DNA of 64,000 nt, from contig JAHECO010000006.1 of NCBI GenBank assembly GCA_024641705.1, positions 123,879-187,878 on the forward strand. The letters are read 5' to 3'. The translations under genes and the position numbers were made by a program. This document shows, one piece after another, positions 8,199 to 16,449 of the stretch. The notes beneath the pieces are model-generated. The model saw only the letters and a list, made by a program, of their open reading frames with translations, was not told the origin of the DNA and did no database searches. The DNA comes from Candidatus Kryptoniota bacterium. Its GTDB lineage: Bacteria > Bacteroidota > Ignavibacteria > Kryptoniales > JAKASW01. Every line of letters begins with the position of its first letter. Within the stretch, counting starts at the first letter, position 1.

Positions 8199-11100
8199 CT
8201 ATTCGGGCGCTTTCTTTAGAAGTCGGTAGTACCGCAGGATGACCTGCTGATACTCGGGGGGGAAGTTTTGCCTGATCAGTTTGAGAAGCTGCTGTTCCTC
8301 CTCTGTGTCCCGGTTCAGAAGATCAAGCGGTCCCGGGCTCGGGGTCATTACATCGGTTCCAGCTCTTGTTACCCGCCTGTTGTCGTAGTCGCGCTGCCTG
8401 ATGGAGCGCGACGCATCGAGGAGGCGCGAAAGTATTCTCTCCTGGCGCCTGATCGTCTCCTGGGTGATGTTCCTGTTGTCCATGTCGGTGACTACCTGGC
8501 CCATATCCTTGGCGATCTCGTTGAGGTTGCCGAGCACCCTGTTCGGAGTCTGAGATTGGGCCGCCTCTTCGGCCAATTGCTGAAGCGATTTGCGGATCGC
8601 CGCCTGCTGGGCCGCGAGGCGAGCCAGCTCCGCCTGCTGCTGCATCGAAAGGGCACCCTGCCCGAGCTTGCTCGTAAGAGAGTTGAGCCCTTCCTGGGAG
8701 CCGGCCAGTTGCTCCAGTTGTTGCATCAGCGATCCCCCTCCGCCACCACCTGCCTGACCCTGCATCATCGCCTGAAGAGTCGACTGTATGGTCATCACGG
8801 CCTGGTTCATCGAGCCCATGGCTCTGTTCTGTGCCTGTACCGGCGATTGACCGCTCCGGCTCTGAAGGTTTCCCATTGCCTGCTGCATCTGGCCGTAGGC
8901 CTCGCCGACTTGTCTTCCCATCCTGGGAGTCACAACGAAGCTTTTGTCCGACAGCCGCATGAGCTGTTGAGCGGCGTAGCCGAGCTGCTGCATCAACTCG
9001 TTCTGCCTGTCCGCAAGATCCCGCGCCCCGGCCGAGTTGGGGATTATCCGGCCCGACTCGTTTCTCAGCGATTCCTGTTCCTTCGATATCTCGAGGAGGT
9101 TCTGCTGAGCTTTCCTCAGGGCATCGACGGTAGCCTTCTGCTGGTTCTGCAGCATCGAGCTCTGGATTTGTGCGAGCTGCTGTCTGAACTGCCGGAGTGT
9201 GGACGAAACCTGGTTTTGCATAGACATCGATTTCGTGAAATTGCCCTTTGAAAGGTCCGAGGCGGCCTGCTGCATCTTGTTGCCCACATCCGAACTGTCC
9301 AGCGTCCGTTCTGCCTGGCTAAGTTCATCGAGCGGCATCTCTTTGGCGAACTCCTTCATTCTCTCCTTGAGATCGGACATCGCTCCACGAGTCTCGGACA
9401 GTTCCTTCTGAATCTCCTCCTGCCTTCCGGCGAGTTTGTCCCGCATGTTGCTGTCGGCGGAATCGGATTGCGCTGTGGACTTCGTTAGGGTGTCCTGCCG
9501 GGCGATCATCTGTTCAGCCAGTTTCTGCAGCTCGTCTAGCTTCTGCTCGATTTGAACACGCTTGATCAGGCTGAGAGTCCGCTCGATGCTTTTCCTCAGC
9601 ATATCCTCATTGATCTGGAAGTTCTGCATCGCCTGCCTGACAAGTTTGGGGTCGAGGGACTGAATCGCCTGCTGGAGCTTCTTCAGCGCTTCCTGAAATT
9701 CCGGCGAGTTTATTTCCTGGAGCGCCTTCTGCAACTCAAGATATTTCTCCAGAGTCTGAGGAGAGATTATCCTGTTTTCCAGCATCTTCTGCGTCATGCT
9801 TTCGAGTTGCTTCTTGACCCCCTCTATTTTCTTCTGCAAACTGTCGTATTTCTGGAGAGTATTCTCCATCTTCTTCTCCTGCTCCCAGCTCATCTGCTTG
9901 GTCGCAGTCTTCATTTCCTCCGAAATCCTGTCCAGCTGCTGCTTGAGCTCATCCGAACTGTTGAGTGCATCTTCGGTGTTCCTGATCAGGTCGCTGTGCT
10001 CGCTGTCGGCGGAAGCGAACACTTCCCGGAGAGACGGAAGCCGGAGGGTGTATTCGGCGCTGGCAGTTGACTTCGGCCCGTCGACCATGTCGTTGTCGAA
10101 TACCCTCGCGTGATAACTTATCACATCTTCCGGCACGAGATTCTGCGATGAAAGATCCCAGATGAAATGGACTTCCTCCTCGCCCGCAGACCTGGACGGA
10201 AGGGGGATCACCATGGAGTGGTACTCCTTCTCTGCGGGGACGTACTTGGAACTCGTCAGTTTATACTGCAACAGGAGCTTCGTGAACCCGTAGTCGTCTC
10301 CGATCGATATCGTGAGAGGGAGCTGCATGTCTCTGCTGAGGTCCACATCTTTTCCCGGGTAGGTAATCTCGCATGTAGGGTACTCGTCGGTTACGGCTTG
10401 CACGGAGTATGTGATTGGGTCGCGGTTCCTGAGGCTGTCCGTGTCGAGAAGGCGCAGGGTGTACCCTGTGGTCCGCCTCACCTGGAAAGCACCCGTCGCG
10501 ACGCGCCCTGTCGGTTCAAGCTTTGTCCGTGAATTGTCGCCGAACGCGATCCATGCCGCCGCAAGGTTCTTGTTGGTGTGAAGGGTATACTCCGCTTTTG
10601 TTCCCACGAGCGCGGTGAAATCTCCGATATTATCCTGAAGAATATCCGGCGCCCTCGCGGTATAGGGAGGGTAGACGAGCTTTACAGTGAAACTCCTGAC
10701 TATGGGCAGATCGACGACCCTGACATGGTATTCCGGTGTGGATTGATCTCCAGCCGTGACAAAGTACTCCATGCTGCTCCTCACGTTCGGGAGACTGAAG
10801 ACATATTGGCCGTTCTCGCCTTCTCTTACCTGGTGTTTTTCAAATTCCATTTCCCCTTCATATTTCTCATTCAAGACTACATGAGAGGGGAGACGAGCCG
10901 CCGTTAGCAGAGCTAGTTCCGTTTTGACCCTGAGGGTGTCGCCACGCGAGAGTTCGGTGTTGCCGGGAGTAACTGTTATCGTGTAAGTGTTTGGCATGCC
11001 GTACCTGTGGGTGAAGTTCAGGACCCTTGCGAAAGCGGACGGCGCCTGGGAAGGGAATAGTGCAAGTAAAAGCGCGGTCGCGGCGACCGAACAAGCGAGC

Positions 11101-11594
11101 AGTACCCACGGCCCCTTCCTTGTTCTGTATCTGACCGCCGATTCCAGGTCAAGTGCGGAAGCAGCTGAGAATATCCGGCTGATGTAGGCCCGAGCCAGCT
11201 CTTCGGAATGAAGGCCCGCGCGACTCTGGGATGTCAGCTCGACGGCGTTCCTGAGCCGGTCCCTGAGATCGGGGAAAGCTTCGCCAGCCTGAAGAGCAGC
11301 GTCCAGTAACTCCTCCGAATGGGGTGTACCGAAAACCCTGACGACGTGGGGTGCCAGGTATTTTATGAAGAAGAAGACGATCGCGGAAACCGAGAGGAAT
11401 GCGAGAAGTCCCCTGACGACCGTATCGAAATCGAAAATCAGTTCGAGCAGAGTCGATGTAAGTGCCGTGAGCACAACGACGGAGAGCGACAGGGAAGCGC
11501 CCTCGTATATCCGGCTGAGGATCCTGGCACGACGGATTTTCCCGAGTGAGGTCAGGACATCGTTATTGGATGAGTTCGACGGATAGTCTTCCAT
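8199..11594 (-). CDS. DUF4175-type large coiled-coil membrane protein
   Basis: This 1131-residue protein has two transmembrane helices at about 35-80, a third at about 168-185, a beta-rich extracytoplasmic region at about 190-520 and a very long coiled coil at about 530-1070. The coiled coil is rich in Q, L, K and E and includes a GGGGGG linker and the glutamine-rich stretch MQQLEQLAGSQEGLNSL. This matches the architecture of DUF4175 proteins of Bacteroidota, usually found beside DUF4159, MoxR, DUF58 and BatA-like VWA proteins and suspected to take part in envelope assembly or stress. Here its partner DUF4159 lies immediately upstream, three bases away, but the MoxR and VWA genes are about 45 kb off at 57.6-62.9 kb. 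The molecular function is unknown. Confidence 0.8.
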   Translation of the reverse strand: MEDYPSNSSNNDVLTSLGKIRRARILSRIYEGASLSLSVVVLTALTSTLLELIFDFDTVVRGLLAFLSVSAIVFFFIKYLAPHVVRVFGTPHSEELLDAALQAGEAFPDLRDRLRNAVELTSQSRAGLHSEELARAYISRIFSAASALDLESAVRYRTRKGPWVLLACSVAATALLLALFPSQAPSAFARVLNFTHRYGMPNTYTITVTPGNTELSRGDTLRVKTELALLTAARLPSHVVLNEKYEGEMEFEKHQVREGENGQYVFSLPNVRSSMEYFVTAGDQSTPEYHVRVVDLPIVRSFTVKLVYPPYTARAPDILQDNIGDFTALVGTKAEYTLHTNKNLAAAWIAFGDNSRTKLEPTGRVATGAFQVRRTTGYTLRLLDTDSLRNRDPITYSVQAVTDEYPTCEITYPGKDVDLSRDMQLPLTISIGDDYGFTKLLLQYKLTSSKYVPAEKEYHSMVIPLPSRSAGEEEVHFIWDLSSQNLVPEDVISYHARVFDNDMVDGPKSTASAEYTLRLPSLREVFASADSEHSDLIRNTEDALNSSDELKQQLDRISEEMKTATKQMSWEQEKKMENTLQKYDSLQKKIEGVKKQLESMTQKMLENRIISPQTLEKYLELQKALQEINSPEFQEALKKLQQAIQSLDPKLVRQAMQNFQINEDMLRKSIERTLSLIKRVQIEQKLDELQKLAEQMIARQDTLTKSTAQSDSADSNMRDKLAGRQEEIQKELSETRGAMSDLKERMKEFAKEMPLDELSQAERTLDSSDVGNKMQQAASDLSKGNFTKSMSMQNQVSSTLRQFRQQLAQIQSSMLQNQQKATVDALRKAQQNLLEISKEQESLRNESGRIIPNSAGARDLADRQNELMQQLGYAAQQLMRLSDKSFVVTPRMGRQVGEAYGQMQQAMGNLQSRSGQSPVQAQNRAMGSMNQAVMTIQSTLQAMMQGQAGGGGGGSLMQQLEQLAGSQEGLNSLTSKLGQGALSMQQQAELARLAAQQAAIRKSLQQLAEEAAQSQTPNRVLGNLNEIAKDMGQVVTDMDNRNITQETIRRQERILSRLLDASRSIRQRDYDNRRVTRAGTDVMTPSPGPLDLLNRDTEEEQQLLKLIRQNFPPEYQQVILRYYRLLKKAPE

Positions 11595-11597
11595 CGT

Positions 11598-12272
11598 TCA
11601 GTGCGTCAGAGCCCAATAGACTATGTTTGTGCCGAATTCCAAAGCCTCGAGTCGCTTCGGTTCCGGATCCCCGTGAACCTCCGGCGGATCCCATCCGTCC
11701 GAGGGATTGCATTCTGTGGTGTAGTAGACGGCGAGGCGTTTGCCGATAAAAATCCCGTAAGCCTTCGGCAGCTTGCCGTCTTCCCAATCCTGTATCTTTG
11801 GGGGACCGTGTGAAAAATCGTAAACGCAATCGTAAAGCCCGTAAGAGTAAGGGAGTTCCACAAGACTGTCTCCGGGAAAGACCTTCCTGATCTCCCTTCG
11901 GAAAGCCCCATCCATGCCGTAGTCGTCGTCCGCGTAGAGGAAGCCTCCGTTATCAAGGTACTGCCGCAGCCTGTTTGCCTGTTCGTCAGTGAACCTGATA
12001 TTCCCGTGGCCGGTCATGAAAAGGAAAGGGTAGGTAAAGATGTCGTCGCTCATTATGTCGACGTAGTAGTAATTCGGATCGACCTCTATGTTTGTATGGC
12101 TTCTCACGAATTGAAGCAGCGTTGGCTCTTCAAGAGGGTCGTTGTACCAGTCTCCACCTCCGTCATATTTCAGCCGGGCGATCCTGAACGCGCTTGATTT
12201 CTGCGCCCATCCGTCACAGAAGGACGACAGAGTAATTGAGCAGACTATTATCGCAAGGATCGCTTTCATCAT
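11598..12272 (-). CDS. DUF4159 domain protein, exported
   Basis: This 224-residue protein has a signal peptide (MMKAILAIIVCSITLSSF, cleavage near GWAQ). The body carries the DUF4159 features: ARLKYDGGGDWYNDP at the N-terminus, FLFMTGHGNIRFTDEQ, and YLDNGGFLYADDDYG, a glutamine-amidotransferase-like Rossmann core. The start at the double ATG 12272-12267 gives the signal peptide; an upstream GTG (12332) would bury it. No Shine-Dalgarno site is visible. A TTG-N20-TAGATTG promoter element ends six bases before the ATG, suggesting a leaderless message. It is transcribed with the DUF4175 gene that follows. Confidence 0.8.
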   Translation of the reverse strand: MMKAILAIIVCSITLSSFCDGWAQKSSAFRIARLKYDGGGDWYNDPLEEPTLLQFVRSHTNIEVDPNYYYVDIMSDDIFTYPFLFMTGHGNIRFTDEQANRLRQYLDNGGFLYADDDYGMDGAFRREIRKVFPGDSLVELPYSYGLYDCVYDFSHGPPKIQDWEDGKLPKAYGIFIGKRLAVYYTTECNPSDGWDPPEVHGDPEPKRLEALEFGTNIVYWALTH

Positions 12273-12278
12273 CGATTT

Positions 12279-12308
12279 CAATCTAAAGAAGCGGTCAGGC
12301 AGTTTCAA
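12279..12308 (-). promoter_or_regulatory. Promoter candidate for the DUF4159-DUF4175 operon
   Basis: On the minus strand TTG (12308-12306) and TAGATTG (12285-12279) are separated by 20 bases, close to the Bacteroidota TTTG-N19/21-TAnnTTTG pattern. The start codon follows after six bases. Confidence 0.5.
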
Positions 12309-12368
12309 GATAGCGCGAAAATGGTGCGGCACCCGATTGAACAGTTATGGTCAAAGTTGGTAAGTTAA

Positions 12369-12938
12369 GTGGTGGAGCAGTTGATAACCCATAATTGCTA
12401 TCTCACGGTTTTTCTTGCCGTCGTATTCGGGGGAGAGTTCGGTCTGTTCGCGGGCGTGGCGCTGGCTCAAACGGGAGCTGTCTCGCTGGCCGGAGTAATC
12501 GCGCTAGGCACAGCAGCCTCCTTTATCGCGAATACGATTTACTATTACGCGGGAAAGCTCCTGTGGGACAAGTGGAGCCTGCTGCAACGGAAGTTCGGGG
12601 ACAAAGTCCAGGATACTTCGGGTGTCGTGCGGCGGTATGGATCTGCACTCATGCTTGTCGCGAGATTCTTTTACGGCATCAGGGATATCGTCCCGATAGC
12701 GCTTGGTCTGTACGAAGTCGAGGCCGGAATCTTTTCGATCTACAATTTTCTGGGGGCATTCATCTGGGCATTCACCTTCACACTTGCCGGGCACTACTTT
12801 TCCGCTTTCTTCATAAATTCCTTCAAAAGCTTCCAGGTCGGACTCATTGTCGGAATCTTTCTGGCGGCCGTAATCGTCGCGGCATATCTTCTCATCAGAA
12901 GGGCGGTCTCACGGCTGCGAAATAACACGGAACATTAG
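12369..12938 (+). CDS. DedA/SNARE-associated family membrane protein
   Basis: A 189-residue integral membrane protein with four to five hydrophobic segments. The features FGGEFGLFAGVALAQTG, the KFGDKVQDTSGVVRRYG linker and the conserved ARFFYGIRDIVPIALGL motif are typical of DedA/VTT-fold proteins, which move or scramble lipid carriers such as undecaprenyl phosphate and affect membrane homeostasis. The start is one of two tandem GTG codons at 12369-12374, with no clear Shine-Dalgarno site. It is divergent from DUF4159 and convergent with the cytochrome gene, with a strong terminator between. Substrate unknown. Confidence 0.82.
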   Translation: MVEQLITHNCYLTVFLAVVFGGEFGLFAGVALAQTGAVSLAGVIALGTAASFIANTIYYYAGKLLWDKWSLLQRKFGDKVQDTSGVVRRYGSALMLVARFFYGIRDIVPIALGLYEVEAGIFSIYNFLGAFIWAFTFTLAGHYFSAFFINSFKSFQVGLIVGIFLAAVIVAAYLLIRRAVSRLRNNTEH

Positions 12939-12951
12939 ATGTTACAAAAAG

Positions 12952-12991
12952 AAACCGCCGGTGATCGTCCGAGAAATCTTACCGGCGGTTT
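12952..12991. terminator. Bidirectional terminator
   Basis: AAACCGCCGGT (12952-12962) pairs perfectly with ACCGGCGGTTT (12981-12991) around an 18-base loop. A-rich and T-rich flanks suit both the DedA gene on plus and the cytochrome gene on minus. Confidence 0.75.
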
Positions 12992-13019
12992 GGTATTGGC
13001 GTTTGCTTAAGGTGTAAGT

Positions 13020-14519
13020 CTATTGCGTCCCATCGTGGCAGTCGGTGCAGGAACCGTCCTTCCAGGCGTCCCCGATTCCGGCAGGCGGATGCTCGAATGC
13101 AACCCCATTTAGGCTCACGTTGGCCTCGGGCTTTTCGCCCTGCGACAGAATCACGTGACAGGTCTCGCAGTTGTGCGGAATAACCTGCCCGTCGGCGCTC
13201 TTGTGGTCGCCGTCGTGACAGCGGAAACACCCCTGGTAATCCTGGTGTCCGATGTTCGAGGGATATGCTCTCCAGTCGACCTTCATATAAGGGAAGAAGT
13301 TCTCCTTGTATATGTTCCGGACCGATGTGACCGCAGCACTGATGTCCGAGTCACGCCGCGAGGCTATCGTGGGATAATTCGTCTTGTAGAACGATTCCAC
13401 GTACAGCCCGATGCTATCGAGGGCGTTCTTGGTGTCGGTGTAGCGAGGCACGAGGGCGTTGACCGCGGTCTGCTTGATCCACGGGAGCGATGAGTCTATC
13501 GAGCCGTTCGCCAGGGCATCATTTACCGCTTCTCCCGGGGATTTAATGATGTGGGTCGGGCGATTGTGACAATCCATGCAATCCATGGTCTTAATCTGGA
13601 CATGCTTGACCGAGTCCGGGGTGAACGGGTTATCGCTGGTTGTAAAAGTTTCGGCCTTACCGTTAGCCCCTACCACGTGCACCCAGGGGATGGTCTGTGT
13701 CGACGAATCCGTCGGGATATACTCGACCGTGTGCGTGACGTGCCAATGGACGGCCGGATGCTGCGCTTCACCGGAAGTACTCCTTCCTATCCTTATCAGC
13801 ATGTCGAGATTCCACTTCGTGTTTGCGGAGTCCTCGAGGTAGAAGGCCTTCGTGATCCTTCTCTCTCCGACGAACGACTGCGGCCAGTGACACTGTTCGC
13901 AAGTCTCCCTCGCGGGACGCAGATTCTTGATCGGGGTCGGTATGGGTCGCGGGTACTTGTCGAACAGAACCGAGTAGACCTGATATGCTCCGGACAACTT
14001 TGATTTCACGTACCAGCTTGCTCCCGGTCCGACATGGCACTGAACGCATGCTACCCTGGCATGCGGCGAGTGCAGGTAGGTGGTATACTCCGGGCTCATC
14101 ACCTTGTGACAGACCTGTCCGCAGAATGTCACCGACTCGGTGAAGTCAAATGCGCGGTAGCTTCCAATGGCAGTGAAAACCATGAGAAGCAGAGTGCCGG
14201 TGGAGAAAATGAAAAAGGCTCTTCTGTGACGCGGGTCGTTGAAGTCGATCTTAGGCATTGGCGGGACGCCCTGCTCGGACGCCTTCTGAAAATGTCTTCT
14301 TTCAAGGAGTGCGCCGATCGGAATGATAAGCAGCCCCAGGATGAGAACGCTCGGGAAGAGTATATATGTAACAATTCCAAAGTAAGGCGGCAGCGTGTTC
14401 CACACCGCGTCGATTGCCATCAGGATTACGATTGCCCCGAATGTAACTGACGCGATGATCGCGCCTGTCATGCTTATTGGATTATAGAACAGGTCCGGAT
14501 ACTTTCTTCGCTTCATCAT
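13020..14519 (-). CDS. Membrane-anchored multihaem c-type cytochrome (NapC/NirT-like N-terminus, seven CxxCH)
   Basis: This 499-residue protein has hydrophobic helices at about 15-38, 45-70 and 105-125. Seven haem-binding motifs follow: CGQVCH, CVQCH, CEQCH, CMDCH, CFRCH, CETCH and CTDCH, the last next to the C-terminus. The first region (VTFCGQVCHKVMSPEYTTYL with SPHARVACVQCHVGPG) matches NapC/NirT-type quinol dehydrogenases, which take electrons from menaquinol and pass them to periplasmic reductases. Typical NapC has four haems, so this is an enlarged form, perhaps combining quinol oxidation with an electron conduit. No reductase gene is adjacent. The ATG at 14519 is followed by a second ATG. 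Menaquinone is made through mqnA/mqnE elsewhere in the window. Confidence 0.88.
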   Translation of the reverse strand: MMKRRKYPDLFYNPISMTGAIIASVTFGAIVILMAIDAVWNTLPPYFGIVTYILFPSVLILGLLIIPIGALLERRHFQKASEQGVPPMPKIDFNDPRHRRAFFIFSTGTLLLMVFTAIGSYRAFDFTESVTFCGQVCHKVMSPEYTTYLHSPHARVACVQCHVGPGASWYVKSKLSGAYQVYSVLFDKYPRPIPTPIKNLRPARETCEQCHWPQSFVGERRITKAFYLEDSANTKWNLDMLIRIGRSTSGEAQHPAVHWHVTHTVEYIPTDSSTQTIPWVHVVGANGKAETFTTSDNPFTPDSVKHVQIKTMDCMDCHNRPTHIIKSPGEAVNDALANGSIDSSLPWIKQTAVNALVPRYTDTKNALDSIGLYVESFYKTNYPTIASRRDSDISAAVTSVRNIYKENFFPYMKVDWRAYPSNIGHQDYQGCFRCHDGDHKSADGQVIPHNCETCHVILSQGEKPEANVSLNGVAFEHPPAGIGDAWKDGSCTDCHDGTQ

Positions 14520-15260
14520 TACCTCTGTATAGTTATTCCCGTCAAAAGGTCCTCGGTCGCGATATCACCGCGACCTGGCATCATCACTTGTCATAATGAC
14601 GACAATAATAGACCTGCTCAGGGGAATGGTCTAGAAAGGCGGAACGAGTCCTGCCCGATTCTGTCTGCCGGGCATAAGTTACGATTTTATGCCCATTCAT
14701 TTCAATATGTCCGGGATTATTCGCCGGACATACCTGGTCTAAGGAAAGACTTTGTGGGAACGGAGATATCTGGAAGGGTCATGGCTCGACGGTTTCCGCG
14801 CATAATCGGTGACCAGGGAAATTGCCGCCTGGGAAGGACCGAGATGGTTCGTCGTTATCCGTGAAGTTGTTACGGTCATGTCGTCGTCCCGGCGTGTCGG
14901 TAATGTCCTAGATTGAATGGTACCTGTTTTGGCTAAATGAATGCCCGCATGTGTTCGTTGTGAAAACCAAGATATTATTCTGAAGAAGTCCGTCGCGCGA
15001 AGCAGGACGGACGACTGAAGAATCCAGGCCCATGACATCAGTAGTCTCCTCGGAGCTGGATTTCCCGCTTACTTTTATCAACAATGGATATGCGGGATGC
15101 TGTACCTGTGCGTCGAAGCGCTCCGGTGCGCAGGCGCAAGGCGGCACTTCGTCCCGCCTGAGTTTACCCCGCGTTTCGCGGGGCGGGACTCAGAACGACA
15201 AAGAAAGGTTGTGAACTCAGGATCGCAGATAAATTAGGGCACTACCGGCGCGTCGAATTG
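14520..15260. repeat. Gene-free region with a series of inverted repeats
   Basis: No convincing gene lies in this roughly 740-base stretch. It holds several perfect or near-perfect hairpins: GGTCGCG/CGCGACC at 14555-14575, ATGTCCGG/CCGGACAT at 14707-14731, GTCCGTC/GACGGAC at 14988-15012, AATCCAG/CTGGATT at 15021-15062, and CCCCGCG/CGCGGGG at 15167-15183 nested inside GTCCCG/CGGGAC (15151-15189). The last three look like parts of a dispersed structured intergenic repeat, ending in a CTCAGAACGACAAAGAA phrase. Whether copies exist elsewhere in the genome cannot be seen from here. Confidence 0.45.
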
Positions 15261-15292
15261 TTTGAGTCTTTCATGTCCCGCTTATTAAATTG
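15261..15292 (+). promoter_or_regulatory. Promoter candidate for the asparaginase-like/tag operon
   Basis: TTTG at 15261-15264 and TAAATTG at 15286-15292 are separated by 21 bases. The ATG of the next gene is at 15300, seven bases after the element, so the message is probably leaderless; no Shine-Dalgarno site is present. Confidence 0.5.
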
Positions 15293-15299
15293 AACCACT

Positions 15300-15788
15300 A
15301 TGACAATCAGAATATTTGTTACGGGCGGGACATTCGACAAAGAGTACAACGAGTTGACCGGCAAGTTGTACTTCAAGGATACTCACTTGCAGGAGATGTT
15401 GAAGCTCGGCAGGTGCAAGGTCGACTTGGATATCAGAACTCTAATGATGCTGGACAGTCTGGAGATGACTGATGCCGATCGGGGGATAATCCTCGAGAAC
15501 TGCGTCATGTGCCAGGAAGAGAAGATCATCATTACGCACGGTACCGACACCATGGAACAAACCGCTCAAATGCTGGGTAAGGCGATCAAGAACAAGACGG
15601 TCGTCCTGACCGGAGCGATGATACCTTACAAGTTTGGGAGCTCCGACGGTCTCTTCAATCTCGGAAGCGCACTTGCGTTTGCCAATACGCTTCCTTACGG
15701 CGTGTATATCGCGATGAACGGAAGATATTTCAACTGGGATAACGTTCGGAAGAACAGGCAGACCGGGGAGTTCGAGGAAATTAGGTGA
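15300..15788 (+). CDS. Short asparaginase-domain protein
   Basis: This 162-residue protein corresponds only to the N-terminal domain of type I/II L-asparaginases (full enzymes are about 330 residues). It has the first catalytic threonine (VTGGTFDK), the second site ITHGTDTMEQTA with its Thr-Asp pair, and the lysine region TGAMIPYKFGSSDG. The end is a proper stop, not a truncation by frameshift. Single-domain asparaginase-like proteins of this size occur in other bacteria; their substrate is uncertain. The stop overlaps the GTG start of tag, so the two are coupled. Confidence 0.75.
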   Translation: MTIRIFVTGGTFDKEYNELTGKLYFKDTHLQEMLKLGRCKVDLDIRTLMMLDSLEMTDADRGIILENCVMCQEEKIIITHGTDTMEQTAQMLGKAIKNKTVVLTGAMIPYKFGSSDGLFNLGSALAFANTLPYGVYIAMNGRYFNWDNVRKNRQTGEFEEIR

Positions 15789-16351
15789 ACCTCATCAGGT
15801 GTCCGTGGCCGTCCGATGACGCTTTAATGATCGAGTATCACGACAGGGAGTGGGGTGTTCCCCTGCACGATGACAGAAGCATTTTCGAATTCCTGATACT
15901 GGAGGGAATGCAGGCAGGGCTCAGCTGGTCAACTATCCTGCACAAGCGCGAAAACTTCCGGAGGGCGTTCGCTGACTTTGACGTAGAGAAGGTGGCGCGT
16001 TTCGACGGAAGAAAGGTGAGAAGCCTTCTCAATAATCCCGGTATCATACGCAACAAGCTCAAGATACATGCTGCCATGAACAACGCGAGACAGTTCATCA
16101 AAGTGCAGGAGGAATTCGGGAGCTTCGACAAATACATTTGGCAGTTCGTGGACGGCAAGCCCAAGGTGAATAGACGGAAATCGCTGAAAGAGATTCCTGC
16201 AACAAGCAGGGAATCGGACGCGATGAGCAAAGACCTGAAAACACGAGGGTTCAAATTCGTCGGCTCGACTATTTGCTATGCCCACATGCAGGCTACGGGG
16301 ATGGTAAACGATCATGTGGCAAGCTGCTTCAGATACAGGGAATTGCAATAG
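15785..16351 (+). CDS. tag: DNA-3-methyladenine glycosylase I
   Basis: Tag excises 3-methyladenine from alkylated DNA, starting base-excision repair in the cytoplasm. The 188-residue length is normal. Family features are the N-terminal RCPWPSDDALMIEYHDREWG, which supplies a zinc cysteine and histidine, GLSWSTILHKRENFR, and the C-terminal MVNDHVASCFRY with the second zinc histidine and cysteine. The GTG start overlaps the preceding stop. A second alkylation-repair gene (ogt) lies at 48 kb. Confidence 0.92.
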   Translation: MNLIRCPWPSDDALMIEYHDREWGVPLHDDRSIFEFLILEGMQAGLSWSTILHKRENFRRAFADFDVEKVARFDGRKVRSLLNNPGIIRNKLKIHAAMNNARQFIKVQEEFGSFDKYIWQFVDGKPKVNRRKSLKEIPATSRESDAMSKDLKTRGFKFVGSTICYAHMQATGMVNDHVASCFRYRELQ

Positions 16352-16449
16352 CATATCGTGATAGAAATTTCGCTTAGGGTTATAGCCGGGATAGATCCCG
16401 GGAACGCTAAGTCGAATATTGGTAGAACAGCACCAAAAGGGAGGCAGTT

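Noticed and set aside
8268..10532. Long plus-strand frames opposite the DUF4175 gene (for example 8268-9251)
   Set aside because: They are antisense shadows of a long, compositionally biased coiled-coil gene and have no ribosome-binding sites or family features.
14739..15038. A 99-residue minus-strand ORF in the large intergenic region
   Set aside because: No ribosome-binding site and no recognisable protein texture, and it overlaps perfect inverted repeats, so it is more likely non-coding.
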